NCBI GenBank assembly: GCA_949841235.1
Contig: CATKZA010000081.1
Span: 1-7,269, forward strand
Origin: an uncultured Clostridiaceae bacterium
GTDB lineage: Bacteria; Bacillota; Clostridia; Lachnospirales; Lachnospiraceae
Direction: 5' to 3'
Length of the DNA stretch: 7,269 nt
The position numbers and the translations under genes were made by a program. Position 1 is the first letter of the stretch; every line of letters begins with the position of its first letter. This document shows, in pieces, positions 1 through 6,684 of this stretch. Under the pieces are notes generated by a model. That model searched no databases, was not told the origin of the DNA, and worked only from the letters and a program-made list of their open reading frames with translations.

Positions 1-78
1 TTCTGAGTGGATATGGTTGATTGTTACTTTGCATCTCAATTTTACCATAAATCAGTGAGGAGTTGTTTTATTTTGTAG

Positions 79-108
79 AAAAAAGAATCCCGTATTTATG
101 CGGGTTCT
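79..108 (-). terminator. Intrinsic terminator of the two-component operon
   Basis: Read on the minus strand, AGAACCCG (108-101) pairs with CGGGATTCT (92-84) with one bulged A across an 8-nt loop, and a run of T residues follows (84-79). This stem plus U-tract layout is that of a rho-independent terminator. It lies about 20 nt past the histidine kinase stop codon, as expected for the end of that operon. The plus strand has no T-run after the stem, so it is probably effective only for minus-strand transcription. Confidence 0.8.
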
Positions 109-125
109 GGCGTTTCGCAAACGCC
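109..125. repeat. Perfect 7-bp hairpin between kinase stop and terminator
   Basis: GGCGTTT (109-115) and AAACGCC (119-125) form a perfect inverted repeat around a 3-nt loop, CGC. It starts two bases past the kinase stop codon and abuts the terminator stem, giving two stacked hairpins in the 3' end of the mRNA. It has no T-run of its own. It may stabilise the transcript end or help the terminator; this role is inferred. Confidence 0.6.
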
Positions 126-127
126 TA

Positions 128-1429
128 TTACCTATACAGTAAGAAAGGAAGTTCCACCACGAAGCAGCTCCCTCCCATCTTGGAATCCTCCACCCGAATC
201 GTTCCATGATGCCCTTCCATGATTTCCTTTGCAATGCACAGCCCCAGCCCGAAATGCGCCTTGTCTGCATGGGCATCATCTGATCGGTAAAAACGGTCAA
301 ATATGCGCTCCCTCTCCTTCTCCGGAATGCCGCACCCGGTATCAGAGAAGAAGAAGCGGAGCGTATTTTTATCTGCCGACAGGGAGAGGCAAACCCTTCC
401 CCCGGCGGGCGTATAGGAGAGGGCATTGTCCAGCAGGACGGAGAATACTTGAAGGATCTTTTCCCTGTCACAGAGGCAGTCTGGCACAATCTCTTCCGAA
501 AGGCTGATCGACAGGGCTATTTCTTTCTTTCTGGCAATGATTTCGTATTTTTCATATATATTCAATAAAAGTTCCTCCGGCTGACAGTTTTCCATATGCA
601 GGGGCAGATGATCCGAGTCCGCATTCGCCAGGAGGAGCATGTCGCTGACCAGATTCTGCATGCGTCCGTTTTCCTCCTCCATATAGGCGATGAAATACCC
701 CTGCTCCTCCGGGTCATCCGTCTTTTTCAAGGATTCCAGCCCAGCCCGCATCACGGACAGCGGAGCCCTGAGTTCATGGGAAGCGGATGCGATAAATTGC
801 ATCTGCCTTTTCCTGCTGTGTTCCAGAGGAATCAGCATGCGCCTTGTAAAAAACCAGGAGAAGATGAACAGCAAGATGATGGCCGCCATGCCAGCCAGAC
901 ACACGATGAGAAGCAGGCGATCCATCTCCTTTTGACGTTTCTCCAAGGAATAGAGGATAGCAAAGCCCATGTACTTTCCCTTTCTGGGAATCACGCCCAC
1001 GGATGCCGCATATTCCTCGCCCCCGGCAGAGGCAAAGTCAAATTCCACATGGGCAATGACCTGCTGCACGTTGGCATGAAAGATGTCCATCTGATACTCC
1101 TCTCTGGCAACCCGAACCACTTCCTCCCTCAGGGCATCCCCCTCCCGGGAGGAATGATAATCTTGATAATAGAGCGGGGAATCATTATCGTAGAGGAACA
1201 ATGTCATCTGTCCCTTTTCCTGTATCTGGTTCAGCCACTGGTGGGAGATGGCATCCTGTTCCTGTATTTGTATCAGAATGGCACTTAGCTGTCGCAAAAA
1301 GGCAGAATTATCATTTCCCCTGATGCTGTCCTGGGCATAAAACAGGCAGACTGCTGCCAGCAATATAAAAATCCCGCCCGTGACCATGGTACAGAATACT
1401 GTTAATTGCAAATGCAATTTGCGAAACAT
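128..1429 (-). CDS. Membrane sensor histidine kinase
   Basis: This is the sensor of a two-component system, expected to autophosphorylate and pass phosphate to the regulator encoded just upstream. The 433 residues show a first membrane segment (about 10-32), an extracytoplasmic domain of about 140 residues, and a second membrane segment (about 172-194). A HisKA region follows with the H-box SASHELRAPL (phospho-acceptor His218). The ATPase domain has an N-box QVFSVLLDNALSYTP (Asn335), G1 box DTGCGIP (363-369), F-box FDRFYRSD and G2 box FGLGL. Only about 24 residues separate the second membrane segment from the H-box, so a full HAMP domain does not fit. The ATG at 1429 is preceded by GAGGTG at suitable spacing. 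The gene follows the regulator after a 69-nt gap and ends in an intrinsic terminator. The sensor domain resembles nothing I can name, so the stimulus is unknown. Kinase identity is very secure. Confidence 0.96.
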   Translation of the reverse strand: MFRKLHLQLTVFCTMVTGGIFILLAAVCLFYAQDSIRGNDNSAFLRQLSAILIQIQEQDAISHQWLNQIQEKGQMTLFLYDNDSPLYYQDYHSSREGDALREEVVRVAREEYQMDIFHANVQQVIAHVEFDFASAGGEEYAASVGVIPRKGKYMGFAILYSLEKRQKEMDRLLLIVCLAGMAAIILLFIFSWFFTRRMLIPLEHSRKRQMQFIASASHELRAPLSVMRAGLESLKKTDDPEEQGYFIAYMEEENGRMQNLVSDMLLLANADSDHLPLHMENCQPEELLLNIYEKYEIIARKKEIALSISLSEEIVPDCLCDREKILQVFSVLLDNALSYTPAGGRVCLSLSADKNTLRFFFSDTGCGIPEKERERIFDRFYRSDDAHADKAHFGLGLCIAKEIMEGHHGTIRVEDSKMGGSCFVVELPFLLYR

Positions 1430-1498
1430 GATTCACCTCATTCCTACGCTGCTTTTTGCGATTTATAATAATAAATGTTCTATTTTACCTTGCCGCAG

Positions 1499-2188
1499 TC
1501 AATGCCCGCCCCCTTCCGGCTCTTCCAGCACGTATCCGATGCCCCGCACCGTCTTCACGCTCAGGCTGCTGCCCACATACCGCAGCTGCTTTCTCAGAAA
1601 ATGAATATAGGTATCCAGGTTGCTTTCCTCCACCGGGGCATCCACGCCCCATACCCGGGAAAATATCACCCTGCGGCGAATAACTTGCCCCGCATTCCTC
1701 AAAAAAACCTCCAGAAGAAGTCCCTCCTTGCCGGATAGCTGCTGCTTGTTCTTCGGCCCATGGAGAATGCGCAGGGTGCAGTCGTAGGAAATATCCCCCC
1801 ATTGCAGCAGGCTGTCCTCCTCCCACTTCCCACTGCGTCTGCCCAGAGAACGGATTCTGGCAGACAGTTCTTCGTATTCAAAGGGCTTTACCAGATAATC
1901 GTCCGCACCTCCATCCAAGCCCTCCACCCGGTCATACAGCTCGCCCAGAGCCGTAATCAAAATGACAGGGGTATCCAGCCCGGCACTTCTGGCCTTTTTC
2001 AACACCAGCAGCCCATTCATGGTAGGAAGCATGCGGTCCAGAAGCACCAGGTCATGGGCATCTTGCAGGAACAAATCCAGTCCCTCCAGCCCATCATGGC
2101 AGATGTCCACTTGGTGCATCTCCTTGTGCAGCTGAAATTTTAAAAGCTCGCACAATCTCTCATCGTCTTCTATCAATAAAATCTTCAA
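1499..2188 (-). CDS. OmpR/PhoB-family response regulator
   Basis: This is a DNA-binding response regulator of 229 residues, the normal length for the OmpR/PhoB class. The receiver domain (about 1-115) shows the acidic pocket IEDDE (Glu7-Asp8-Asp9), phospho-acceptor Asp51 in LVLLDRMLP, Thr79 in LITA, and Lys101 in DDYLVKPF. The C-terminal winged-helix domain (about 128-224) has a recognition-helix region SNLDTYIHFLRKQLR and the wing VKTVRGIGYVLE. The start is TTG at 2188: the protein begins MKILLIEDDE exactly where family members begin, and a perfect AGGAGG (2195-2200 on the minus strand) lies 6 nt before it. The gene is first in a two-gene operon with the histidine kinase and is divergent from the transport genes. 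An extended -10 and an 11-bp-spaced direct repeat upstream suggest autoregulation. Regulator class is very secure; targets are inferred. Confidence 0.97.
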   Translation of the reverse strand: MKILLIEDDERLCELLKFQLHKEMHQVDICHDGLEGLDLFLQDAHDLVLLDRMLPTMNGLLVLKKARSAGLDTPVILITALGELYDRVEGLDGGADDYLVKPFEYEELSARIRSLGRRSGKWEEDSLLQWGDISYDCTLRILHGPKNKQQLSGKEGLLLEVFLRNAGQVIRRRVIFSRVWGVDAPVEESNLDTYIHFLRKQLRYVGSSLSVKTVRGIGYVLEEPEGGGH

Positions 2189-2194
2189 CGAACC

Positions 2195-2200
2195 CCTCCT
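2195..2200 (-). promoter_or_regulatory. Ribosome binding site that sets the TTG start
   Basis: The minus strand reads AGGAGG followed by a 6-nt spacer and TTG. This full consensus Shine-Dalgarno decides for the TTG at 2188 as the regulator's start codon; no in-frame ATG would give the conserved N-terminus. Confidence 0.85.
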
Positions 2201-2222
2201 AACTTTTGATCCTTGCGTTACT

Positions 2223-2231
2223 ATTTTAACA
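2223..2231 (-). promoter_or_regulatory. Extended -10 promoter of the regulator-kinase operon
   Basis: The minus strand reads TGTTAAAAT, an extended -10 (TGn followed by TAAAAT, 5 of 6 to TATAAT). No good -35 sits 17 bp upstream, which fits an extended -10 or an activator-dependent promoter. The predicted start would lie near 2216, giving a leader of about 28 nt before the TTG start. The paired octamers at 2238-2256 lie immediately upstream. Confidence 0.5.
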
Positions 2232-2237
2232 CACTAT

Positions 2238-2256
2238 TCTTAAAACTATCTTGAAA
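2238..2256 (-). promoter_or_regulatory. Candidate response-regulator operator facing the regulator gene
   Basis: On the minus strand TTTCAAGA (2256-2249), a 3-nt spacer and TTTTAAGA (2245-2238) form a direct repeat with an 11-bp period. OmpR/PhoB-family regulators bind head-to-tail dimers to such direct repeats of about 11 bp. The site lies just upstream of the extended -10 of the regulator gene, so autoregulation is likely. The same two octamers occur in the opposite direction at 2280-2298. Confidence 0.5.
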
Positions 2257-2279
2257 AGAAAAAATAAATTAAAGGTAGA

Positions 2280-2298
2280 TTTTAAGAGAATTTCAAGA
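2280..2298 (+). promoter_or_regulatory. Candidate response-regulator operator facing the transport genes
   Basis: On the plus strand TTTTAAGA (2280-2287), a 3-nt spacer and TTTCAAGA (2291-2298) repeat with an 11-bp period, the same design as the minus-strand site at 2238-2256. A further match ATTTAAGA lies at 2312-2319, 21 bp (two helical turns) beyond the second octamer. The site overlaps the -35 position of a possible promoter for the solute-binding protein gene, as in PhoB-type activated promoters. Confidence 0.5.
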
Positions 2299-2320
2299 AA
2301 CAACTGCTAAGATTTAAGAT
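2292..2320 (+). promoter_or_regulatory. Possible activated promoter of the transport cluster
   Basis: TTCAAG (2292-2297), a 17-bp spacer and TAAGAT (2315-2320, 4 of 6 to TATAAT) form a weak sigma-A-like promoter whose -35 is buried in the second operator octamer. A weak -35 covered by a regulator box is typical of OmpR-family activated promoters. An alternative -10 is TACACT at 2330-2335. The assignment is tentative. The mRNA leader would be about 145 nt long. Confidence 0.3.
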
Positions 2321-2362
2321 AGTTGCTAGTACACTGTTACTTCGGCGATTAAATTCCAGATC

Positions 2363-2400
2363 GTTAGGCGTAAAATATTTTCTAAACAGGCAAGCCTAAC
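2363..2400 (+). repeat. Inverted repeat in the leader of the binding-protein gene
   Basis: GTTAGGC (2363-2369) and GCCTAAC (2394-2400) are perfect inverted arms around a 24-nt AT-rich loop. A competing pair exists: ATCGTT (2360-2365) with AACGAT (2417-2422), which overlaps the left arm. The leader could therefore take two exclusive folds. No T-run follows directly, so it is not a plain terminator. Function is unknown. Confidence 0.4.
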
Positions 2401-2473
2401 TGCCAAAGACTTAGTCAACGATGTAATAGCATAGCAGAGACTATTTTTATCAAGAGGAAAGGGGAACGAGAGA

Positions 2474-4789
2474 GTGAAGAATAGGAAGAAAGGAGTCGCC
2501 CTGATATTGGCGCTGATTATGGCATTGACGGTACTGGGCGGCTGTAGCAATGACAGCAAGGATAAGAAAATCCAACGGGACACCGGCACCGACCAAAAGG
2601 AAGGGACGGAAGAGGGCAAGAAGGGAAGCGGTAGGTTTTTTGAGAGTGAATGCACCCTGCCAAAGGGAACGAAAAAGATCTGCTCCATGGGGAAACTGGA
2701 GGATGGCAGCTTAGGGGTTCTGGCAATGCGAAATGACAACAGCTACGTCATTCTCATCAGCAGCGATCAGGGAAAGAACTGGCGGCAGACCAAAATCAAG
2801 GGGCTGAAAAAAGAGTTTCTCCCCCACGCTGCCATTGGGCCAAAGGGGAACGCCGCATTATTCCACTATGAGAAGGATGGCAAAATCAAGGCATCTCTAG
2901 CTGATCCTAGTGGAAAAACCCGGACTGTCACCCTAAGCATTCCTGGAAATCAAGGCAATAATGCAAAGAATCAAGTGTGGCAGGCCGCCTATAGCAGTCA
3001 AGGCTCCCTGATTATTCGGACGACGGATGACTCCCTGTACAAGGTGGGGGAAGACGGCACATGCACCAAAGCCTTTGACACAAAAGGTGCCGGCATCAAC
3101 TACTTCAGCATAGCGGGGAATCGGCTCGTTGCCATCCATGATGACGGCATCATGCTCTTTGATACAGAGAGCGGTAAGGCACTGGATTCAGAAGCCCCTC
3201 TGGAGGAACTGGTGAAGAAGTATAAAAGACTTGCCTCTGCCGATACGGATTCCGGGCAGCCCATGGTCTTTTCGGAGGGAACGGAGAAGGATGGCATCAT
3301 GTTTGCCAATAAGGAAGGCATCTTTCATTTCAAACTGGGCGGGAGCGTGGCAGAGCAGCTGATGGACGGTGGCCTGGCCAGTTTGGGAAGTGGAAATACG
3401 ATATTTTACGGCATTGCCACGCTAGACCAGAATAACATATTTATTGCGGCAAGCAGCGATAGTAGCGGTGCGGGAGACAAAATCTATCGCTATTCTTATG
3501 ATAAAAATGCGGCATCCGCACCGGACAAAGAACTCACGGTGTATGCCCTGGACGAATCGATTTTCTTGCGGAATGCAGTGACCTTATTCCAGAAAGCCAA
3601 TCCTGACATCCATGTAAATCTGGAGGTGGGGCTTACCGGAAAGGATGGCGTGACGCTGGAAGATGCCCTGAGCGTTTTGAATACAAATATTCTGGCGGGC
3701 AAGGGACCCGACGTACTGATACTTGACGGCATGCCGGTGGAGAGCTATATCCAGAAGGGCATTCTCCAAGATATTACTGATGTCGTGGAAGAAGTGAATA
3801 AAAGTGACGGATTTTTCCCCAATATTCTGGAGGCAAGCAAGCAGGAAGGAAAAATCTATGCCATGCCCGCCCGCCTCGTCATACCTATATTAGAGGGCGA
3901 CCAGGCCACCGTAAACTCTGGCAGAGACCTGAAATCCATGGCAGAGAGGGTTACGGCCTTGAAGAAAAAGGGAAATTCCTCTGGCGGGAAGTCTCTTCCC
4001 ATCCAAGGCCCGGAAAGCACGCTGCGGGATTTATTTTATGCAGATTCCGCCACATGGCTGAAGGAAGATGGCAGTCTTGACAAGGAAACCGTGACGGATT
4101 TCCTCCGATATGCCAAGCAATTCTATGACGGAGACAATCATAACAGCAAATTAGAGAATCAGATGGATTCCCATAGCATGGATGCCACCTTGGAAACAGG
4201 GGAGAAATTGGGTTCCCACCGATACGACGGCCTGCTCACAGGGGAGTGGAAATACTCCTTTGGTACGCTATCAGATATCTATGAATTGCAGTCCATATGC
4301 AGTTACAGACCCCAGACAAAGACGGATTTCTGCCTGATGAACCATGACAGGATCAAATCCTATATTCCCTATCTCATGGCAGGGGTTGTCAAAAGCGGGA
4401 ACACAGATGCGGGAAAGAAGTTTGTAAAACTTCTGCTTGGCAAAAAGGCGGGAAACAGTGACCATAACGGCATTCCGGTAAATCGTGCCGCCTACGATGC
4501 GGTGTGCAAGGAAAAACTGCATGCGCAGAATGTAAAGGATGAAAGTTCCATCTCCTTTAGCGCACAGGGTTCAGACAAGAGTTATGGATTTGCTTACGCA
4601 AACTTGAAGCAGGAAGAAATCGACTCCTTCACAAAAATCATGGAAAGTCTGGAGAAGCCCTCCATCACCAACCGAGTGATTCAGAAAATCATATTGGAGC
4701 AAGGCAAAAAATATCTCCAAGAGGAGCAGGGGCTGGAGGAAACCGCAGATGATATCTTGAAAAAGGTCAATCTGTATCTTGCGGAATAA
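2474..4789 (+). CDS. Lipoprotein solute-binding protein with extra N-terminal propeller-like half
   Basis: This is an extracellular solute-binding lipoprotein of an ABC importer, anchored outside the membrane. The GTG start at 2474 follows AAAGGGG by 9 nt and gives a basic n-region, hydrophobic core and lipobox LGGC (Cys24), then a charged linker to about residue 52. Residues about 352-771 resemble family 1 (CUT1-type) binding proteins: AVTLFQKANPDIHVNLE, then AGKGPDVLILDGMPVESYIQKG. Typical members are about 400-450 residues; this one is 771. The extra part (about 55-345) contains repeated short beta-strand patterns and a near-consensus Asp-box, SSDQGKNW (96-103, Asn in place of the usual Thr), suggesting a BNR-like beta-propeller. 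The gene is first in the plus-strand cluster, ahead of two cognate permease genes. The ligand is unknown. The solute-binding assignment is firm and the propeller reading moderate. Confidence 0.9.
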   Translation: MKNRKKGVALILALIMALTVLGGCSNDSKDKKIQRDTGTDQKEGTEEGKKGSGRFFESECTLPKGTKKICSMGKLEDGSLGVLAMRNDNSYVILISSDQGKNWRQTKIKGLKKEFLPHAAIGPKGNAALFHYEKDGKIKASLADPSGKTRTVTLSIPGNQGNNAKNQVWQAAYSSQGSLIIRTTDDSLYKVGEDGTCTKAFDTKGAGINYFSIAGNRLVAIHDDGIMLFDTESGKALDSEAPLEELVKKYKRLASADTDSGQPMVFSEGTEKDGIMFANKEGIFHFKLGGSVAEQLMDGGLASLGSGNTIFYGIATLDQNNIFIAASSDSSGAGDKIYRYSYDKNAASAPDKELTVYALDESIFLRNAVTLFQKANPDIHVNLEVGLTGKDGVTLEDALSVLNTNILAGKGPDVLILDGMPVESYIQKGILQDITDVVEEVNKSDGFFPNILEASKQEGKIYAMPARLVIPILEGDQATVNSGRDLKSMAERVTALKKKGNSSGGKSLPIQGPESTLRDLFYADSATWLKEDGSLDKETVTDFLRYAKQFYDGDNHNSKLENQMDSHSMDATLETGEKLGSHRYDGLLTGEWKYSFGTLSDIYELQSICSYRPQTKTDFCLMNHDRIKSYIPYLMAGVVKSGNTDAGKKFVKLLLGKKAGNSDHNGIPVNRAAYDAVCKEKLHAQNVKDESSISFSAQGSDKSYGFAYANLKQEEIDSFTKIMESLEKPSITNRVIQKIILEQGKKYLQEEQGLEETADDILKKVNLYLAE

Positions 4790-4826
4790 AAGCTGCAAAA
4801 ACAGCGTTCTTCGTATCGAATATTTT

Positions 4827-4842
4827 GAGCAGTTTCCTATAC
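4827..4842 (+). repeat. 16-bp direct repeat, copy 1 (promoter-like)
   Basis: GAGCAGTTTCCTATAC here is identical to 6692-6707. It lies in the 88-bp gap between the binding-protein gene and the first permease gene. It contains TATACG (4838-4843), a weak -10-like hexamer; 16 bp upstream is TCGAAT, a poor -35. The copy may be an internal promoter, a regulator site, or one member of a dispersed intergenic repeat family. Confidence 0.65.
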
Positions 4843-4877
4843 GGATTAGAGTGTCATTAACGGAAAGGGGTGAGAAG

Positions 4878-5711
4878 ATGGCGAAACGGAGAAGGGCGGG
4901 ATGGCTGTTTGTTCTGCCAAGTTTCTGCGGGGTGCTGGTATTTTACCTGATTCCTTTCGGGGATGTGGTGCGGCGTTCCTTTCTCAATGCCGTAGGCAAT
5001 GGATTTGCAGGACTATACAATTATCGCCAGGTGCTGGGCAATCAGGCGTTTCGGCTGGCGGCGGGCAATACCGCCCGGTTCGTGCTAGTATGTCTGCCCC
5101 TTCTGCTTTGCCTGTCCCTGAGCGTTGCTGTCCTGCTCCAAAGCCTGGCGAGAAAGAGTCTGCTAAAGAGCGCCTACCTGGTTCCCATGGCGATTCCTGC
5201 CGCAAGCGTGGTGCTTCTCTGGAATGTGGTCTTTGACAATGCCGGATTGCTCAACGGGCTTTTGTCCCTTTTTCATCTAAAGGGAAAGAACTGGATGGAA
5301 ACAGATGCCGCCTTCGGCGTGCTGGTATTCAGCTATATATGGAAAAATCTGGGGTATGACGTGATTCTTTGGCTGGCTGGCTTGCAGGGAATTTCAAAAA
5401 GCATTTTCGAGGCGGCAAAAGTGGATGGCGCCGGCGCATGGAAAAGCTTTCTCTACATTACTCTGCCCAATCTCCGCCCGGTGGCATTTACCATCGTCAT
5501 CCTCTCCTTCCTGAACTCCTTCAAGGTATTCCGAGAGGCCTACCTGGTGGCGGGAAGCTATCCCCAGGAACGGATTTATCTGCTCCAGCATGTTTTTAAC
5601 AACTGGTTTAGCGAGTTATCCGTGGATAAAATGGCGGCGGGTTCGGTACTGCTATGCTTGGTGCTGCTTCTGTTCGTCCTGATATTGCAGAGAAGCTGGG
5701 ATCATGAATAA
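4878..5711 (+). CDS. MalF-type ABC importer permease
   Basis: This is an inner permease subunit of a CUT1-type ABC importer, expected to pair with the next permease and accept ligand from the upstream lipoprotein. From the ATG at 4878 it has 277 residues, with about six hydrophobic segments (roughly 9-29, 66-90, 99-119, 145-168, 200-218, 251-271). The cytoplasmic EAA loop IFEAAKVDGAGAWKSFLYITLP (178-197) contacts the ATPase in this family. A TTG at 4779 would add 33 residues overlapping the binding-protein gene. I prefer the ATG because AAAGGGGTG lies 5 nt upstream and the protein then starts MAKRRRAGWLFVLPS, with the membrane segment immediately after a basic start as in relatives. Its stop codon is the first base triplet of a long palindrome. 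Substrate is unknown; permease identity is secure. Confidence 0.93.
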   Translation: MAKRRRAGWLFVLPSFCGVLVFYLIPFGDVVRRSFLNAVGNGFAGLYNYRQVLGNQAFRLAAGNTARFVLVCLPLLLCLSLSVAVLLQSLARKSLLKSAYLVPMAIPAASVVLLWNVVFDNAGLLNGLLSLFHLKGKNWMETDAAFGVLVFSYIWKNLGYDVILWLAGLQGISKSIFEAAKVDGAGAWKSFLYITLPNLRPVAFTIVILSFLNSFKVFREAYLVAGSYPQERIYLLQHVFNNWFSELSVDKMAAGSVLLCLVLLLFVLILQRSWDHE

Positions 5712-5775
5712 GGTGAAACCGTAGCTTTGCTAGGCTCGCTAACACCTCGCCAAGCGAAGCTACGGTTTCACCTTA
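5709..5775. repeat. Long palindrome between the two permease genes
   Basis: TAAGGTGAAACCGTAGCTT (5709-5727) is a perfect inverted repeat of 5757-5775. The stem continues inward to 27 pairs with one T-G wobble and one A-A mismatch, leaving a 13-nt loop (5736-5748). The left arm includes the stop codon of the first permease gene. There is no T-run after either arm, so it is not a standard terminator. It may act as an mRNA-stabilising or processing hairpin, like the REP element between E. coli malE and malF, or it may be an inserted palindromic repeat. Confidence 0.85.
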
Positions 5776-5841
5776 GAAGAACGCAGAACCAGCGTACGTC
5801 ACCCTGCGTGCGATATATCAATCAATAAAGGTGGTTTTAAC

Positions 5842-6684
5842 GTGAAAAAGGCGATTTCAATTTTCATATTGACTTTGTTCGCCCTGCTTGGCATCAGTCC
5901 CATTCTCTTTTTGGCGGCAGGGGCATTTATGGGAAATGAGGAAATCATGGATGCCATCGGCCCTGTGCTGCAAGACCAACAGGGCCATGCTTCCTGGAAA
6001 TTGCTTCCTAAGTTTCCCACGGTAAAAAATCTGGTGCAGTTGCTATTGGATTCTCCGGAATTTTTCCAGATGTTCTGGAATTCCGTCAAGATCACGGGGG
6101 GCATTCTGGCCGGGCAGCTGCTTTTCGGAACGCCGGCGGCATGGGGACTGGCTAGATACTCTTTTCGAGGAAAGAAAGCCATTTACCTGCTCTATATTGC
6201 AATGATGATGATGCCATTTCAGGTAACGATGCTGTCAGAATACTTGGTACTGGATCAAATGCATCTGCTGGATACCAGCGCATCCATCATACTGCCGGGA
6301 ATATTTTCCACATTCTCCGTCTTCATCATGTATCGGTTTTTCTGCGGCATTCCGGAGAGCATTCTGGAGGCGGCAAGAATTGACGGGGCAGGGGAATTGA
6401 AGATATTTTTCCACATGGGCGTACCTCTTGGAGCTGCCGGAATCATCTCTGCGATGGTTCTTTCCTTTCTGGAATGCTGGAACATGATCGAGCAGCCCAT
6501 GACATTTCTCGCCACGAAAAGTTTATGGCCTCTGTCCCTGTTCCTGCCCAGCGTAGATAGCAGCAATGCAGGCGTGTCCCTGTGCGCTTCGCTGGTGGCA
6601 TTGCTCCCAGCGGTGTTCGTATTCCTGGCGGGACAGGATTACCTGGAGCAGGGCATTGCATCCTCCGCAGTGAAAAAGAGTTGA
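5842..6684 (+). CDS. MalG-type ABC importer permease
   Basis: This is the second permease of the CUT1-type importer, 280 residues. The start is GTG at 5842 with AAGGTGG 7 nt upstream and gives MKKAISIFILTLFALLG, a basic start leading directly into the first membrane segment. An external stretch (about 30-75) follows, then five more hydrophobic segments. Family marks are MMMMPFQVTMLSEYLVLDQMHLLDT (121-145) and the EAA loop ILEAARIDGAGELKIFFHMGVP (174-195), which docks with the ATPase. It lies 130 bp after the first permease gene; such genes usually overlap or nearly touch, and the gap here is filled by a long palindrome. No ATPase gene is present; CUT1 systems in Gram-positives often use a shared MsmK-like ATPase encoded elsewhere, or it may lie past the right edge. 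Confidence 0.94.
   Translation: MKKAISIFILTLFALLGISPILFLAAGAFMGNEEIMDAIGPVLQDQQGHASWKLLPKFPTVKNLVQLLLDSPEFFQMFWNSVKITGGILAGQLLFGTPAAWGLARYSFRGKKAIYLLYIAMMMMPFQVTMLSEYLVLDQMHLLDTSASIILPGIFSTFSVFIMYRFFCGIPESILEAARIDGAGELKIFFHMGVPLGAAGIISAMVLSFLECWNMIEQPMTFLATKSLWPLSLFLPSVDSSNAGVSLCASLVALLPAVFVFLAGQDYLEQGIASSAVKKS

Noticed and set aside
596..1288. A 230-codon open frame on the plus strand opposite the histidine kinase gene.
   Set aside because: It is fully antisense to a kinase gene with all catalytic motifs; its translation is rich in His, Gln and Pro without recognisable domains and it lacks a good ribosome binding site.
1402..1420. Palindromic ATTGCA/TGCAAT at the start of the kinase gene.
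   Set aside because: It lies in the coding sequence of the first membrane segment (LHLQLT) and is explained by codon choice.
2424..2450. AATAG/CTATT followed by a short T-run before the binding-protein gene, as an attenuator terminator.
   Set aside because: The stem has only 5 AT-rich pairs with a large loop, too weak for termination.
4791..4806. A small hairpin (GCTG/CAGC) just after the binding-protein gene as a terminator.
   Set aside because: The stem is only 4 pairs and the following sequence is not a T-run.
4779..4877. A 33-residue N-terminal extension of the first permease from a TTG start.
   Set aside because: It overlaps the end of the binding-protein gene, has no suitable ribosome binding site, and would put a long hydrophilic stretch before the first membrane segment; the ATG at 4878 has a good site and family-like start.
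5709..5775. The long palindrome read as a rho-independent terminator.
   Set aside because: No T-run follows the stem on either strand, and the second cognate permease gene lies just beyond, so termination there would split the importer.
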